64,000 nucleotides of DNA from Fibrisoma montanum (GCF_003583365.1 NZ_QXED01000003.1:620001-684000); one strand, 5' to 3'. Positions 9,701 through 18,727 are shown, counted from the stretch's first letter. Numbers and translations: made by a program. Notes: generated from the letters alone by a model not told the origin.

Positions 9701-10854
9701 CCATATCGTATCCGGCGCCCGACAAAGCCGACCAGCTGACCCTGACCGTTCAAGACACCGGCATTGGCATTGCCGCCGACCATCTGGGGCATATTTTCGA
9801 GCAGTTTTATCAGGTCAAAACCGACGCCGGCCACTACTACGAGGGCACAGGCATCGGGCTGGCGTTGGTCAGCGAACTGGTCAATGTCCTGAACGGCACC
9901 ATCGAGGTCGACAGCACCGAGGGGGTCGGTACCACCTTCACGGTGCGGTTACCGCTGCAAGCCCTGGAAGCCCCCGTTCCGGCAACGGACGTACCCAGCA
10001 CACAGGCAATGGCCGATGCCCTCCGGGTACAGGCGACTGCGCCGGAGCCACCGACGGATGAACTGGATTCCGACATCCAGGAGAATGTTCTCCTGATTGT
10101 GGATGACAATGCCGACATCAGGGCGTATTTGCGGAGCATTTTTGAACGGGAGTATCAGATCATCGAGGCTGTTGATGGGCTGGAGGGCCTGGAAAAAGCG
10201 ACCATGACCCTGCCCACCGCCGTAATCTGTGACCTGATGATGCCCCGTCTCGACGGCTATGGCTTCTGTAAGGCCCTGAAAGCGCAGGAAACAACCAGCC
10301 ACATCCCGGTAGTCATGCTGACGGCCAAGGCTACACTGGAAGACCGGCTGGAAAGCTTCCGGCTCGAAGCCGTTGACTTTCTGACCAAACCGTTCAACCG
10401 CGAGGAGATTGAGGTGCGGGTCTGGAACCTGATTCAGCAGCGAAAACGCCTGTTTCAGTATTTCACCCTATCGCTGGGAACGCCTACGCCTACCCTGATT
10501 CCGCCGGCTCCGCTGACCGCCGAGCAGAAGTTCCTTGACCGGCTAACCAATATTGTCATGCAGCACCTCGACGACGCAGGTTTTGGGGTAGAGAAACTTG
10601 CTCAGGCTGCCAACCTGAGCCGGGTCCAGCTGCACCGCAAGCTCAAAGCCCTGACCAATACGACTCCGGTGTCTTTCATCCGGGAGATCCGGCTCCAAAA
10701 GGCCGCCGAACTCCTGACCACCAGTCAGGACAACGTCACCCAGATCGCCTATGCCGTCGGTTTTGAAAACCTGTCGTATTTCGCCAAGGTATTTCAGGAG
10801 CGGTATGGGGTATCGCCCTCTCAGTTCGGGAAGCCGACCGTAACAACCCCGTAA
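6727..10854 (+). CDS. Hybrid two-component system regulator, HTCS
   Basis: One-protein two-component system of 1375 residues. Order: signal peptide (1-15); periplasmic two-bladed Reg_prop beta-propeller region to about 700 with repeated WVGT motifs (WAGTKDGLNRYD, WVGTKGGLERLD); Y_Y_Y domain about 730-800; membrane helix 808-828; HisKA with His865 in NISHEFRTPL; HATPase with DTGIGI and EGTGIGLALV; receiver from 1120 with Asp1169 in ICDLMMP and Lys1221; AraC-type DNA-binding domain from about 1271. All phosphorelay residues are intact. Known relatives sense oligosaccharides and switch on polysaccharide loci. No SusCD pair or glycosidase lies next to it, so its target is elsewhere or unusual. 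A Pro/Ala-rich linker sits near residues 675-690. Confidence 0.95.
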   Translation: MRFWLLFLLPLSVLAQPKGWQERTISDGLSQGMVYDVKQDQKGFIWAGTKDGLNRYDGYTFKVFTHDSYNAYSLSDNNCSALLTDRQGRLWVGTLTQGLNLFDNRTQRFYHLDILDQATPNAGNYGVWLLAEDPTGNIWVGTDNYRLFCISLPESLKTGFPDKANFTDQVQIKRLTMPRVDASAPLHFINFLPDGRAFAGNAHGAYSFSWRQPGQIHPANPFTGNFREFYSMYADAQQEFWAATTTSSLICRLGNVQKIIPLPRTNYTSVNLRRIDKHTIALATQDFLWLMSPADLFRQDSLTSRNAFAALPANVYAITNLVRDQTGALWVGTSGYGLRLFNPNVKQFQSYLPNTTLSNIFADRQGRIYLRHEFAYSLLDRANNRLLPFLSNDLPPADRRQRYLMQDRRGTFWVSNVHFETHVQHLFRFSPDWQLLKKYPLPANTSFGFFGNQTIEDRVGYLWLGGADGKLLRFNPTTERFQVYSYQSLLPRSGAPTETFALYEDAAGTLWIGTQKGLIRARPTRTGLVFSLFKNSATNRQSLTNDFVLSLTDDPYEPNRFLWVGTKGGLERLDKQTGRFEHFTEEQGLPNKVVYGILTDEFKNLWLSTNRGLAYFNPRTLTFRNYTKTDGLQDDEFNTSSFFKTSAGELLFGGVNGLTAFRASALTNAAPNAARPNAARPFVARPKPVAHIIGLKVNNRTIDPGTPDGILSESIEYTPSIDLAYDQNLVTFEFAVMDFTNSVRNRFRYRLEGIDQDWVEAGTNRFANYAQLPPGRYTLQMMGSADGEIWSAPVSLRIQVHPPFYLSWWAYCLYLALLVVIAWQLYRFQMQRVLLQQQVAFEQKEASRLAELDALKSRFFTNISHEFRTPLTLILGPLSDLKQRFPNESVLTLMERNGHRLLSLINQLLDLSKLEAGQLTVETEPGNIAAFFRLLAGSFGSLAQSRQIQFRFSQTQDVWWTAFDRDKIEKIVTNLLSNAFKFTPAGHEVFLTISYPAPDKADQLTLTVQDTGIGIAADHLGHIFEQFYQVKTDAGHYYEGTGIGLALVSELVNVLNGTIEVDSTEGVGTTFTVRLPLQALEAPVPATDVPSTQAMADALRVQATAPEPPTDELDSDIQENVLLIVDDNADIRAYLRSIFEREYQIIEAVDGLEGLEKATMTLPTAVICDLMMPRLDGYGFCKALKAQETTSHIPVVMLTAKATLEDRLESFRLEAVDFLTKPFNREEIEVRVWNLIQQRKRLFQYFTLSLGTPTPTLIPPAPLTAEQKFLDRLTNIVMQHLDDAGFGVEKLAQAANLSRVQLHRKLKALTNTTPVSFIREIRLQKAAELLTTSQDNVTQIAYAVGFENLSYFAKVFQERYGVSPSQFGKPTVTTP

Positions 10855-10876
10855 ACCGACCAATCTGGTCATGTAT

Positions 10877-10914
10877 CACGAAAAAAAGCCCGAAAAACCG
10901 GGCTTTTTTTCGTG
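10877..10914. terminator. Bidirectional intrinsic terminator
   Basis: A perfect 16-bp inverted repeat (10877-10892 with 10899-10914) with a 6-nt loop. The arms hold seven A then GCCCG, giving a GC stem followed by T7 on both strands, the textbook form of a two-way intrinsic terminator. It closes the hybrid regulator gene. Confidence 0.9.
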
Positions 10915-11087
10915 TATGAAACAGGAGTGTCAGGAAATGATACAAAAGTGTTAGTCGAAGCCAGGCAGGTTTGGGTACTTTGCCTACGTGGTTCACCAGC
11001 ATCGTCAGGCCAATGAACGTATCCGCATCGAGCGGCATCAGGCCGCCCGTTTGTTGCTGATCCCATAACCCGCTAAAGCCAAAGTCT

Positions 11088-11657
11088 ATGAAGCCAATCC
11101 TGCCTGCTGCCCAACACTCAACTCATTCAATGGTCCAGGACGCTAACCGAATCGAATCCTTTACGACTCTGTACCGCCACTACGCCCCGAAGGTGTACCG
11201 GCTTTGTTTTACGCTTACCAAACATCCACAGCTGGCCCAGGACTGTACGCAGGACATTTTCCTGAAGGTACTCAGCAAGATCGACTCCTTCAACAACCGC
11301 TCAACATTCTCGACCTGGCTGTACGCCATTACGTACAATTACTGCATGGATCAGATTCGGGTGCAAAAACGCCTGACTACTGAACTCCTGTCCGACGAAG
11401 TTTCCAACCACGTGCCCGACGCCGGCCAGTCCGAAACGATCGACTGGCAGCTGACCATACTGGATCGGGTGCTGCAACACGTGCGCGATGAAGACGTGAC
11501 GTTGCTGCGGCTTAAATACGAGCGGGGGATATCGCTGCGTGACCTCAGCCAGCAGTATGGCGTGTCGGAGGGGGCACTGAAGATGCGTCTGAAACGGACC
11601 CGCGACGAGATCCGGAAGCTGCTTTCACGACCGGGCGCGAGCGATCTCCATGCGTAG
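11088..11657 (+). CDS. RNA polymerase sigma-70 factor, ECF-like
   Basis: Small sigma factor of 189 residues with only regions 2 and 4. Region 2 is FTTLYRHYAPKVYRLCF through STWLYAITYNYCMDQIR (core binding and -10 recognition); region 4 contains LRLKYERGISLRDLSQQYG and the helix-turn-helix SEGALKMRLKRTR. No FecR-type anti-sigma or SusC gene follows, so the usual Bacteroidota sigma/anti-sigma/SusCD arrangement is missing and the partner is unknown. An internal Met at base 11130 (MVQDANR) would also fit as the start. The gene is alone, with a hairpin region after it. Confidence 0.9.
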   Translation: MKPILPAAQHSTHSMVQDANRIESFTTLYRHYAPKVYRLCFTLTKHPQLAQDCTQDIFLKVLSKIDSFNNRSTFSTWLYAITYNYCMDQIRVQKRLTTELLSDEVSNHVPDAGQSETIDWQLTILDRVLQHVRDEDVTLLRLKYERGISLRDLSQQYGVSEGALKMRLKRTRDEIRKLLSRPGASDLHA

Positions 11658-11731
11658 CTTTCCCCGGCCGCACCGCCGGATGTTACCGCTGCGTTAAATC
11701 TGCCGTTTCGCCGGTTGATTCAAAAACAAAC

Positions 11732-11788
11732 GTCCGGCCAGCCTTTTTTACAATAAAAGGGCTGGAAACGCTTCAGGAACGACCGGAC
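11732..11788 (+). promoter_or_regulatory. Nested hairpin abutting the gtrA-like start codon
   Basis: GTCCGG (11732-11737) pairs with CCGGAC (11783-11788), which touches the ATG at 11789. Inside it CCAGCC (11738-11743) pairs with GGCTGG (11760-11765), with a T-rich loop. Folded, the RNA would hide the ribosome entry region; it may also serve as terminator for the sigma factor gene. Confidence 0.4.
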
Positions 11789-12196
11789 ATGAACCATCGA
11801 CTTGCCGAATTTTTCCGCTTTGCCAACGTATCGCTTTTCGCCACGGTGGTCGATTACGGCATTGGCTACCTGCTGACTCAACCGGGCCTGACGAGTCTCG
11901 TAGTGGCTACGGGCGTGGGGCACATCAGCGGTATGATCGTCGGTTTCGTCCTGAACAAATTCTGGGTGTTTCGGGATAAATCGACCACCGAGACCACCAG
12001 CCAGCTGATCCGGTACGTAGTCGTTTCACTGGGCAACGGCCTCCTCAATACGCTCGGTGTCTGGGGGCTAAATCATCTGGGCGTAGACAACTACTGGGTA
12101 GTTCGTATCCTTGTCGGCTCGACCGTGTTCGTGTTTTACAGCTACGTGTTCACCCGCCTGTTCGTGTTCATGCGCAAATCCCGGCCCGTGGTATAA
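11789..12196 (+). CDS. GtrA family membrane protein
   Basis: Small integral membrane protein of 135 residues with four hydrophobic helices. The order FFRFANVSLFATVVDYGIGY, GFVLNKFWVFR, QLIRYVVVSLGNGLLNTLGV and YSYVFTRLFVF is typical of the GtrA family, whose members move or present lipid-linked sugars for surface polysaccharide or O-antigen modification; several relatives are only named by similarity. There is no glycosyltransferase next to it, so its partner is not visible. It ends 7 bases before the convergent ankyrin gene. Confidence 0.85.
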   Translation: MNHRLAEFFRFANVSLFATVVDYGIGYLLTQPGLTSLVVATGVGHISGMIVGFVLNKFWVFRDKSTTETTSQLIRYVVVSLGNGLLNTLGVWGLNHLGVDNYWVVRILVGSTVFVFYSYVFTRLFVFMRKSRPVV

Positions 12197-12203
12197 ACCC
12201 GGC

Positions 12204-12698
12204 CTACACCCCTCGTTCGGCAAAGAGCCGGAGGGCTTCTGCATTCCCCTGCTGAACGGCCAGGTCGCGGGCGGTCAGCCCCCGGACGTCGCGGATGGTG
12301 GTATCGGCCCCGGCGTCGAGCAGCAGCTGAACCAGGGCGTGGCGACCGAACAACGTGGCAAACATCAGGGCGGTACCGTTGTTGCCGTTCCGCGCGTTCA
12401 CGTCGGCTCCGTTTTCAATGAGCAACGTAGCAATCTCGGGATAACCCTTGAAACTGACGCCCATCAGGGCCGTATTGCCCGTTACGTCCTGCAGGTTCGG
12501 ATTCGCCCCGGCGTTGAGCAGCAGCCGGGTGGCTTCCAGATGCCCGTCGTAAGCCGCCAGAATCAGCGGGGTGAATCCTTTGCCATCCTGGCTGTTCACG
12601 TTAACCTGGGCATTGATCAGTTCCTGAAGGTACGTTACGTCGCCCCGGCGGGCCGCATCAAACAGCAAATCTTCGGGGCGGTTGGATGTAAAATTCAT
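12204..12698 (-). CDS. Ankyrin repeat protein
   Basis: 164-residue cytosolic protein built almost entirely of ankyrin repeats, about four to five units. Consensus pieces are seen repeatedly: DGKGFTPLILAAYDGHLEATRLLLNAGANPN, NTALMGVSFKGYPEIATLLI and NNGTALMFATLFGRHALVQL (each a TPL/TAL then LL-GAD pattern). No extra domain or signal peptide is present. Such proteins bind other proteins; no partner can be named. It starts 37 bases after the stop of the flavin oxidoreductase gene, so a shared transcript is likely. Confidence 0.9.
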   Translation of the reverse strand: MNFTSNRPEDLLFDAARRGDVTYLQELINAQVNVNSQDGKGFTPLILAAYDGHLEATRLLLNAGANPNLQDVTGNTALMGVSFKGYPEIATLLIENGADVNARNGNNGTALMFATLFGRHALVQLLLDAGADTTIRDVRGLTARDLAVQQGNAEALRLFAERGV

Positions 12699-12735
12699 AC
12701 GTATTGGTTTATTGATAGTTTTCGGATTGATCGGA

Positions 12736-13872
<1,137 letters not shown>

Positions 13873-13910
13873 CTATTGTCAGCCGCGGGCGGACGTTTTC
13901 CATCATCTCT

Positions 13911-13918
13911 TATCTTTG
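13911..13918 (+). promoter_or_regulatory. Bacteroidota -7 element TAtcTTTG
   Basis: TATCTTTG matches the Bacteroidota -7 consensus TAnnTTTG exactly. No good -33 TTTG is found at the right spacing. Its end is 6 bases before the ATG at 13925, so a start of transcription at the usual distance would fall on or next to the start codon and yield a leaderless message. Confidence 0.35.
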
Positions 13919-13924
13919 CGGCTT

Positions 13925-14458
13925 ATGAACAACGCATGCATCCGGCCCGCAATGGAGCCGGACATCCCAACGATGAACCAACTTGTCAACAGTGCCTACC
14001 GGGGCGACAGCTCCCGGCGCGGCTGGACCACCGAAGCCGACCTCCTCGACGGCGTCCGGACCGACGAAGCGTCGCTGCGGGCCATGTTGCAGAACCCGGC
14101 GGCTACCCTACTGACCTACGAAGCCGATGGCCGCGTCCTTGGCTGCGTGTACCTCGAAACAAAACCGGATCATACCGGTGCGCCTACGCTTTATCTGGGT
14201 ATGCTGACCGTATCGCCCGATGCGCAGACAGGCGGCATTGGCAAGCAGCTCATGGCCGCAGCCGAACAGGTTGCCCGCAACCAGGGCTGCCGCAGCATCA
14301 CGATGACGGTGATTCCACAACGGCACGAACTGATTGCCTGGTACGAACGGCGCGGCTACCGGACAACGGGCGAAACCCGGCCGTTTCCGATGGACGACCC
14401 GCGCTTTGGTCTGCCTAAGGTTCCTCTGTCGTTCATCGTCATGGAGAAGAAGCTGTAG
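13925..14458 (+). CDS. GNAT family N-acetyltransferase
   Basis: 177-residue acetyl-CoA-dependent acetyltransferase. The reading frame is open for 25 codons further upstream, but MNNACIRPAMEPDIPTMNQL is the natural N-terminus of the fold. Motif A is YLGMLTVSPDAQTGGIGKQL with the acetyl-CoA-binding QTGGIG, and the later WYERRGYRTTGE is the common motif B region. The acceptor (amine, peptide or small molecule) cannot be told. The gene is divergent from the old yellow enzyme with 115 bases between the two starts, and shares the plus strand with the RidA gene. Confidence 0.85.
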   Translation: MNNACIRPAMEPDIPTMNQLVNSAYRGDSSRRGWTTEADLLDGVRTDEASLRAMLQNPAATLLTYEADGRVLGCVYLETKPDHTGAPTLYLGMLTVSPDAQTGGIGKQLMAAAEQVARNQGCRSITMTVIPQRHELIAWYERRGYRTTGETRPFPMDDPRFGLPKVPLSFIVMEKKL

Positions 14459-14605
14459 AATGAATCCGCAGACGGGCAACGGGTACGTTCGGCGTACGTT
14501 GACTGCCTCCCGCTGATTTGGTACTTTTTAGTAGTTTGCAGCCTTAACCTACCCATTACCAGGATCTGCGTATCGACTGGTAGACTAAACGCAATCAATC
14601 ACCAC

Positions 14606-15121
14606 ATGAAAACAATCACGTGTCTTTGCCTGCTCAGCTTTTCCATCAGTACTACGTATGCCCAGTCGGTGGAGGAAACGCTGACCAAGATGGGCATTAC
14701 GTTGTTTACCCCCGCCAAACCGATGGCCAACTACGTCAAGGCGGTCCGGACGGGCAATCTGCTGTTTCTGGCGGGCCACGTATGCACGCGCGCCGATGGT
14801 TCGGGAATTATGGGCAAGCTCGGCAAAGACCTGACCATTGAGCAGGGGTACGAAGCCGCCCGGGTCGCCACCATCTCGCTCCTCTCTACGCTGAAAGCTG
14901 AACTGGGTTCGCTCGACCGGGTGAAGCGCATCGTTAAGGTGACCGGTTTTGTCAACTCCGCCCCCGACTTCGGCGATCAGCCCAAGGTTGTCAACGGCTG
15001 CTCCGACCTGCTCGTGGCTACGTTTGGCGAACGGGGCAAACACGCCCGGTCGGCGGTGGGCATGGGAGCCCTGCCGTCGAATTACGCGGTAGAAATTGAA
15101 CTGGTAGTAGAAGTAGAGTAG
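14606..15121 (+). CDS. Exported RidA/YjgF/UK114 family protein
   Basis: 171 residues with a clear signal peptide (cleavage after TTYA, near residue 19), unusual for a family that is mostly cytosolic. The domain shows NLLFLAGHVCT, EQGYEAARVATISLL, LGSLDRVKRIVKVTGFVNS and ARSAVGMGALPSNYAVEIE. The Arg in KHARSAVG corresponds to the active-site Arg that binds the imine or enamine carboxylate in RidA. Known members deaminate reactive 2-aminoacrylate; this longer exported subclass is of unknown role. Convergent with the MpaB-like oxygenase gene. Confidence 0.88.
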   Translation: MKTITCLCLLSFSISTTYAQSVEETLTKMGITLFTPAKPMANYVKAVRTGNLLFLAGHVCTRADGSGIMGKLGKDLTIEQGYEAARVATISLLSTLKAELGSLDRVKRIVKVTGFVNSAPDFGDQPKVVNGCSDLLVATFGERGKHARSAVGMGALPSNYAVEIELVVEVE

Positions 15122-15174
15122 GCGTTTCAAGAGCAGCGCCAGTTAACAACGTTCAGACGAAGCCGCCCCACGAA

Positions 15175-16398
15175 TCAAGTTGGGTCGACCCCCCAGTCTT
15201 TTTTTAATGACTCGGGCAGGTAAAAATTAACATCGACGTTTCGTCCCATGAAACCAATCATCATTTTCAGCGCCACTCTGGCTAACATAGCCGCAACATC
15301 TTCAACAATAGGCGAACTTTTGACCAGGCTATCGACCTTATCAAACGTATTCATCAATTCCTGCAAATCCTGTAGTTTCTCAGGGTCGGCTTCAACTCCG
15401 ATAGTTGCTGCGATGTCGGGGCCAACCATAAAATGTATCCATTCAGGAACTTTACCGACCCAGCCTTCCAGTGATATTTCCTGTTTGAACTTAATTAAGG
15501 CACCCGTTAACTCACGCCCGTGGTCGCTTGGTTCAATCTGATGATCCAGAATGGCTTTTCCCAGCCTTCGGCCATCGGTACAGTTAGCTGGTAATAGATC
15601 GTCGTCTACACCCATCAGATAGCCCACAACCCGCCAGGCATGCAGAAAAGCCTCTTCCTCTTCAGGAGCCAGATTTATTCGCATTTTTTTCAGGCCATCA
15701 AGCACCAAAACGGAAAAAGCCATCAACGTTCCGGCCATATCTTCCTGGTTGATTGGCTCATCGTAAAGCGACGTCTGCCAGCCGTTCGTTCGCAGATAAT
15801 ATCGAATAGTAGCATGGATCAATCGTACTTTCTGAACTGTACGTATGGCCAGCCCTTCGGGTTCGAAACTATCTGGCGACATAACATTGACCACAAACTG
15901 GGCGGTTTCAACGATTCGACGCGTGAAAGCCTCCCGGGCCCCGTGGTGTTCGTTCAATCGGCCTGTCTGATACAGCACCATGGCCCCTTTTGCGCAGGCA
16001 TAACTCTCCGGTAACGATTTGCACGAAAGCACCAGCCCCATCAGGTGTCCATGCAGTTTGTAGACCTGCTGGGATAAGGCAATCAAATCGGGATCAAACC
16101 ACTCGGGCAGCTGGGTGGTCTGCCGGAAATAGTCTGAGATCTCGGCGGGCATATTACCGGGTACCGGATCGTCATTCCGCACCAGGTCCCGAAACAATTG
16201 GTTGACGTAGCCGCCCTGGCCGCGACCGAGCACCGTCGAAATCACGTCATCGGCTAAGGGGTCTGTACATTGCCGTTTCGCGTCAAGAAACGCCAACGAC
16301 CAGTCATGCAGTGGTCGTTGCTGTATTGCTTCGATTCTACGACGAACTGAATCGGGCAGTACGATTGATCGGGTGTCGTCGGATGGGGATGCGCTCAT
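15175..16398 (-). CDS. MpaB/latex-clearing-type (DUF2236) haem oxygenase
   Basis: 407-residue protein of the ER-bound oxygenase MpaB/rubber oxygenase Lcp catalytic family (DUF2236), which holds a b-type haem and cleaves isoprenoid C=C bonds. The core runs LVLSCKSLPESYACAKGAM, TRRIVETAQFVVNVM and VRLIHATIRYYL. Arg161, Thr165 and His195 have the same spacing as Arg164, Thr168 and the haem-ligand His198 that I recall for Lcp of Streptomyces K30; the Lys that caps the haem there is Glu164 here. No signal peptide, so it should be cytosolic, unlike Lcp. The start is 6 bases after the kinase stop, implying co-transcription and perhaps a role in making or removing a signal. Confidence 0.85.
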   Translation of the reverse strand: MSASPSDDTRSIVLPDSVRRRIEAIQQRPLHDWSLAFLDAKRQCTDPLADDVISTVLGRGQGGYVNQLFRDLVRNDDPVPGNMPAEISDYFRQTTQLPEWFDPDLIALSQQVYKLHGHLMGLVLSCKSLPESYACAKGAMVLYQTGRLNEHHGAREAFTRRIVETAQFVVNVMSPDSFEPEGLAIRTVQKVRLIHATIRYYLRTNGWQTSLYDEPINQEDMAGTLMAFSVLVLDGLKKMRINLAPEEEEAFLHAWRVVGYLMGVDDDLLPANCTDGRRLGKAILDHQIEPSDHGRELTGALIKFKQEISLEGWVGKVPEWIHFMVGPDIAATIGVEADPEKLQDLQELMNTFDKVDSLVKSSPIVEDVAAMLARVALKMMIGFMGRNVDVNFYLPESLKKDWGVDPT

Positions 16399-16404
16399 AG
16401 TGTG

Positions 16405-18567
16405 TCAGGAGGTTATGGGTAGTTGCAGAGTAAATTCTGTGTATTTGCCTACATCAGATGCCACCGTCATCTGGCCGCCATGCCCTTTCGTTACAATGTC
16501 ATAGCTGATGGATAAGCCAAGGCCGGTACCCTCTCCCGTAGGTTTTGTCGTAAAAAATGGCTGATATATTTTCTTTAACTGGTCGGCTGGTATGCCCACC
16601 CCGTTGTCTCTGACCGTAAGCAACACGTGTCCGTTTTGCGTCATGGTTGTAATCCGGATCTGTGGATGATAGGCTGAGCCAAGGCGCCTGACCTGCTGAT
16701 CAACGGCGTAAAACGCATTATTGAAGAGGTTTATCAACACCCGGCCAATGTCCTGAGGTACCAGTTCGGGGGTACCAATGGCGGGGTCCAGAACCTTAAT
16801 TAACTCTACCGTCAGCGTTGGATTTCTGGCTCGCATCGTATGGTAAGCGAGCGTCAGGCATTCATCGGCCAGGGTGTTCAGATTGGTCGGCTGACGTTCA
16901 TGGACAGCGCTGGCGCTTCGGTTATGTTCGAGCATACTGCGAACGATCCCCGCAGCCCGCTGACCGTTCCGACTGATGTGCTGCATGTTTTCACGCAGGT
17001 CGTCAAGCAGGCTGTCGGCCAGACCGAGGTCCGGAGCCGGTTGATGCAATGCCTGCCTGAGTTCATCGGTCAACTCTATATTTACTTCACTGAAATTGTT
17101 CACGAAATTCAGGGGGTTCTGAATTTCGTGGGCAACCCCTGCCGTAAGCTCACCCAAACTGGCCAGTTTCTCCTGCTGGACAAGCTGATCCTGCGTCGTC
17201 TTCAACTGGTTGAGCGACTGCTGTAATTCGGCGGTCCGGGTTTTAACCTCGCGCTCAAGCGTTTCGTTCTGCGAAGCCAGCCACCCTTGTTTCTCCTGCT
17301 CCTGCGCAATAGCCTGTGTCGACAGGGTTTCTACTTCGGTAAGCTTGACAGCGAGCAGCTGACTAATCATGGCAAATTCACGGGCCAGAAAGAGCGACAA
17401 GGCCAGTGGTACGCTAAGTGCACTCAGGCTAAAAAAAAGGCTTCCAATGGTTGAGGGGTTGACGCCTGTCGGTAGGGGCAGGTAATAGACGTTGATAAAC
17501 AGCACCAAAAACAAGGCTTTTAGGGCATGACCTGCCACAACGATCGGCGCACCCGGTCGTTGCCGGCGCAGGGCCACAATGGTTACCCGCAGAAGTTCAA
17601 GTGAAAAAAGCACCCAGATAAACGGTCCGCCCAGCCATTTCAGCGGATTATCCGGAGCATTTGCCATGAATATGCTCAGCAATCCGGCCGCCGTAATGGC
17701 GTAGAAGAACCTCCCCTGCCGAAACGAAAACAGTAGGTAATGAGCAACAACACTGAACCAGAAACCGACCACACTCAATATAAATCCGACGATAAATAAC
17801 CACTCCTGAACGGCTACCCAACGAAACAGAAACGGCAGCGCACCGATAGCGTAGCCAATGGAAAATAGGATCGTATAACTCGCGAAATACAGATTTGTGA
17901 GCTGCTTTCGATTGTAATAAAAAAATGTGAAGTGAATGACGCCCAGGATCAGGAGCAGGGCGGACGGAATGAGGTTAATACAAACCAGAATGGTCCGGTT
18001 GCGGTAAAAATGAACCACCTGCACCGGCTGGGAAAGGCGAGCCGAAAATACGCTGTATGACAACGGAGCGGGAAAATGGGGCGATAGCAACGGACAGTAA
18101 GCCACCCGGACAGCCAGCACTGACTCGGTATTTGCCGTCAAAGGAAATCCAATCGGTTCACCCGAAGGCTGGTAGGCCCGGCTCGTTTGGGGCGTAGGGC
18201 CGATGACGCCGTACCGCTGAAGCAGCCGGCCATTCAGATAAATTTCAGAAGCAACGACCTGATTGACCTGTAACAGTGTGGTTGTGTTGTACTGCGGGGA
18301 CGGCTTCAGGCGAAGGCGGAGCCAGCCGATACCCGCCTGCTGCAACCGGGTGAACTGCTGAATGGGTTGGGTAGGATCAACCGTCGGCCAGTTCCGGTCG
18401 TCAAAGTTGGGACGGGCGTAATCCGGATTGTCGCCGGGCTGAAATCGCCACCCGGTTTGCAGCAACACCCCTTCCCTACCTAAATCGTATAGCCGAAACG
18501 TTTCAGATTCCTGCGCCGAGGCATTTAAAGCCACCAACAGGCAAATGAAAAAGAAGAGGTAGTTCAT
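16405..18567 (-). CDS. Membrane sensor histidine kinase, seven-helix type
   Basis: 720 residues. Signal peptide (1-19), a periplasmic jelly-roll-like domain about 20-190 with GWFRFQPGD-type and YLNGRLL strands (beta-galactosidase sugar-binding look), seven hydrophobic helices about 195-400, a coiled coil 400-465, then HisKA with His480 in LGELTAGVAHEIQNPLNF and HATPase with NLFNNAFYAV, DNGVGIP and GEGTGLGLSISYDI. All catalytic boxes are intact. No receiver domain and no response regulator nearby, so it is an orphan kinase. It is a paralogue of the kinase at 20352-22535 and is followed after 6 bases by the MpaB-like oxygenase. In the transcription direction it lies 160 bases after the ferredoxin gene. 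Confidence 0.93.
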   Translation of the reverse strand: MNYLFFFICLLVALNASAQESETFRLYDLGREGVLLQTGWRFQPGDNPDYARPNFDDRNWPTVDPTQPIQQFTRLQQAGIGWLRLRLKPSPQYNTTTLLQVNQVVASEIYLNGRLLQRYGVIGPTPQTSRAYQPSGEPIGFPLTANTESVLAVRVAYCPLLSPHFPAPLSYSVFSARLSQPVQVVHFYRNRTILVCINLIPSALLLILGVIHFTFFYYNRKQLTNLYFASYTILFSIGYAIGALPFLFRWVAVQEWLFIVGFILSVVGFWFSVVAHYLLFSFRQGRFFYAITAAGLLSIFMANAPDNPLKWLGGPFIWVLFSLELLRVTIVALRRQRPGAPIVVAGHALKALFLVLFINVYYLPLPTGVNPSTIGSLFFSLSALSVPLALSLFLAREFAMISQLLAVKLTEVETLSTQAIAQEQEKQGWLASQNETLEREVKTRTAELQQSLNQLKTTQDQLVQQEKLASLGELTAGVAHEIQNPLNFVNNFSEVNIELTDELRQALHQPAPDLGLADSLLDDLRENMQHISRNGQRAAGIVRSMLEHNRSASAVHERQPTNLNTLADECLTLAYHTMRARNPTLTVELIKVLDPAIGTPELVPQDIGRVLINLFNNAFYAVDQQVRRLGSAYHPQIRITTMTQNGHVLLTVRDNGVGIPADQLKKIYQPFFTTKPTGEGTGLGLSISYDIVTKGHGGQMTVASDVGKYTEFTLQLPITS

Positions 18568-18727
18568 AAAAGCCTGATGTTACATTGCCTTGTCGACAGA
18601 CGCATACACAACTGTCAGGTGCTTTCTGGGGCACACAACCAGCCTGAAGCGATTCGCGTCAATGTACTCATTCAGGGCATAATAACTGCAAAATCAGGAC
18701 CTTACATTTTTTTTACGGTAAGCATCG

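Noticed and set aside
8977-9834. Antisense open frame of 285 codons inside the hybrid regulator
   Set aside because: Lies opposite the kinase core, which is fully conserved on the plus strand; no independent coding signs.
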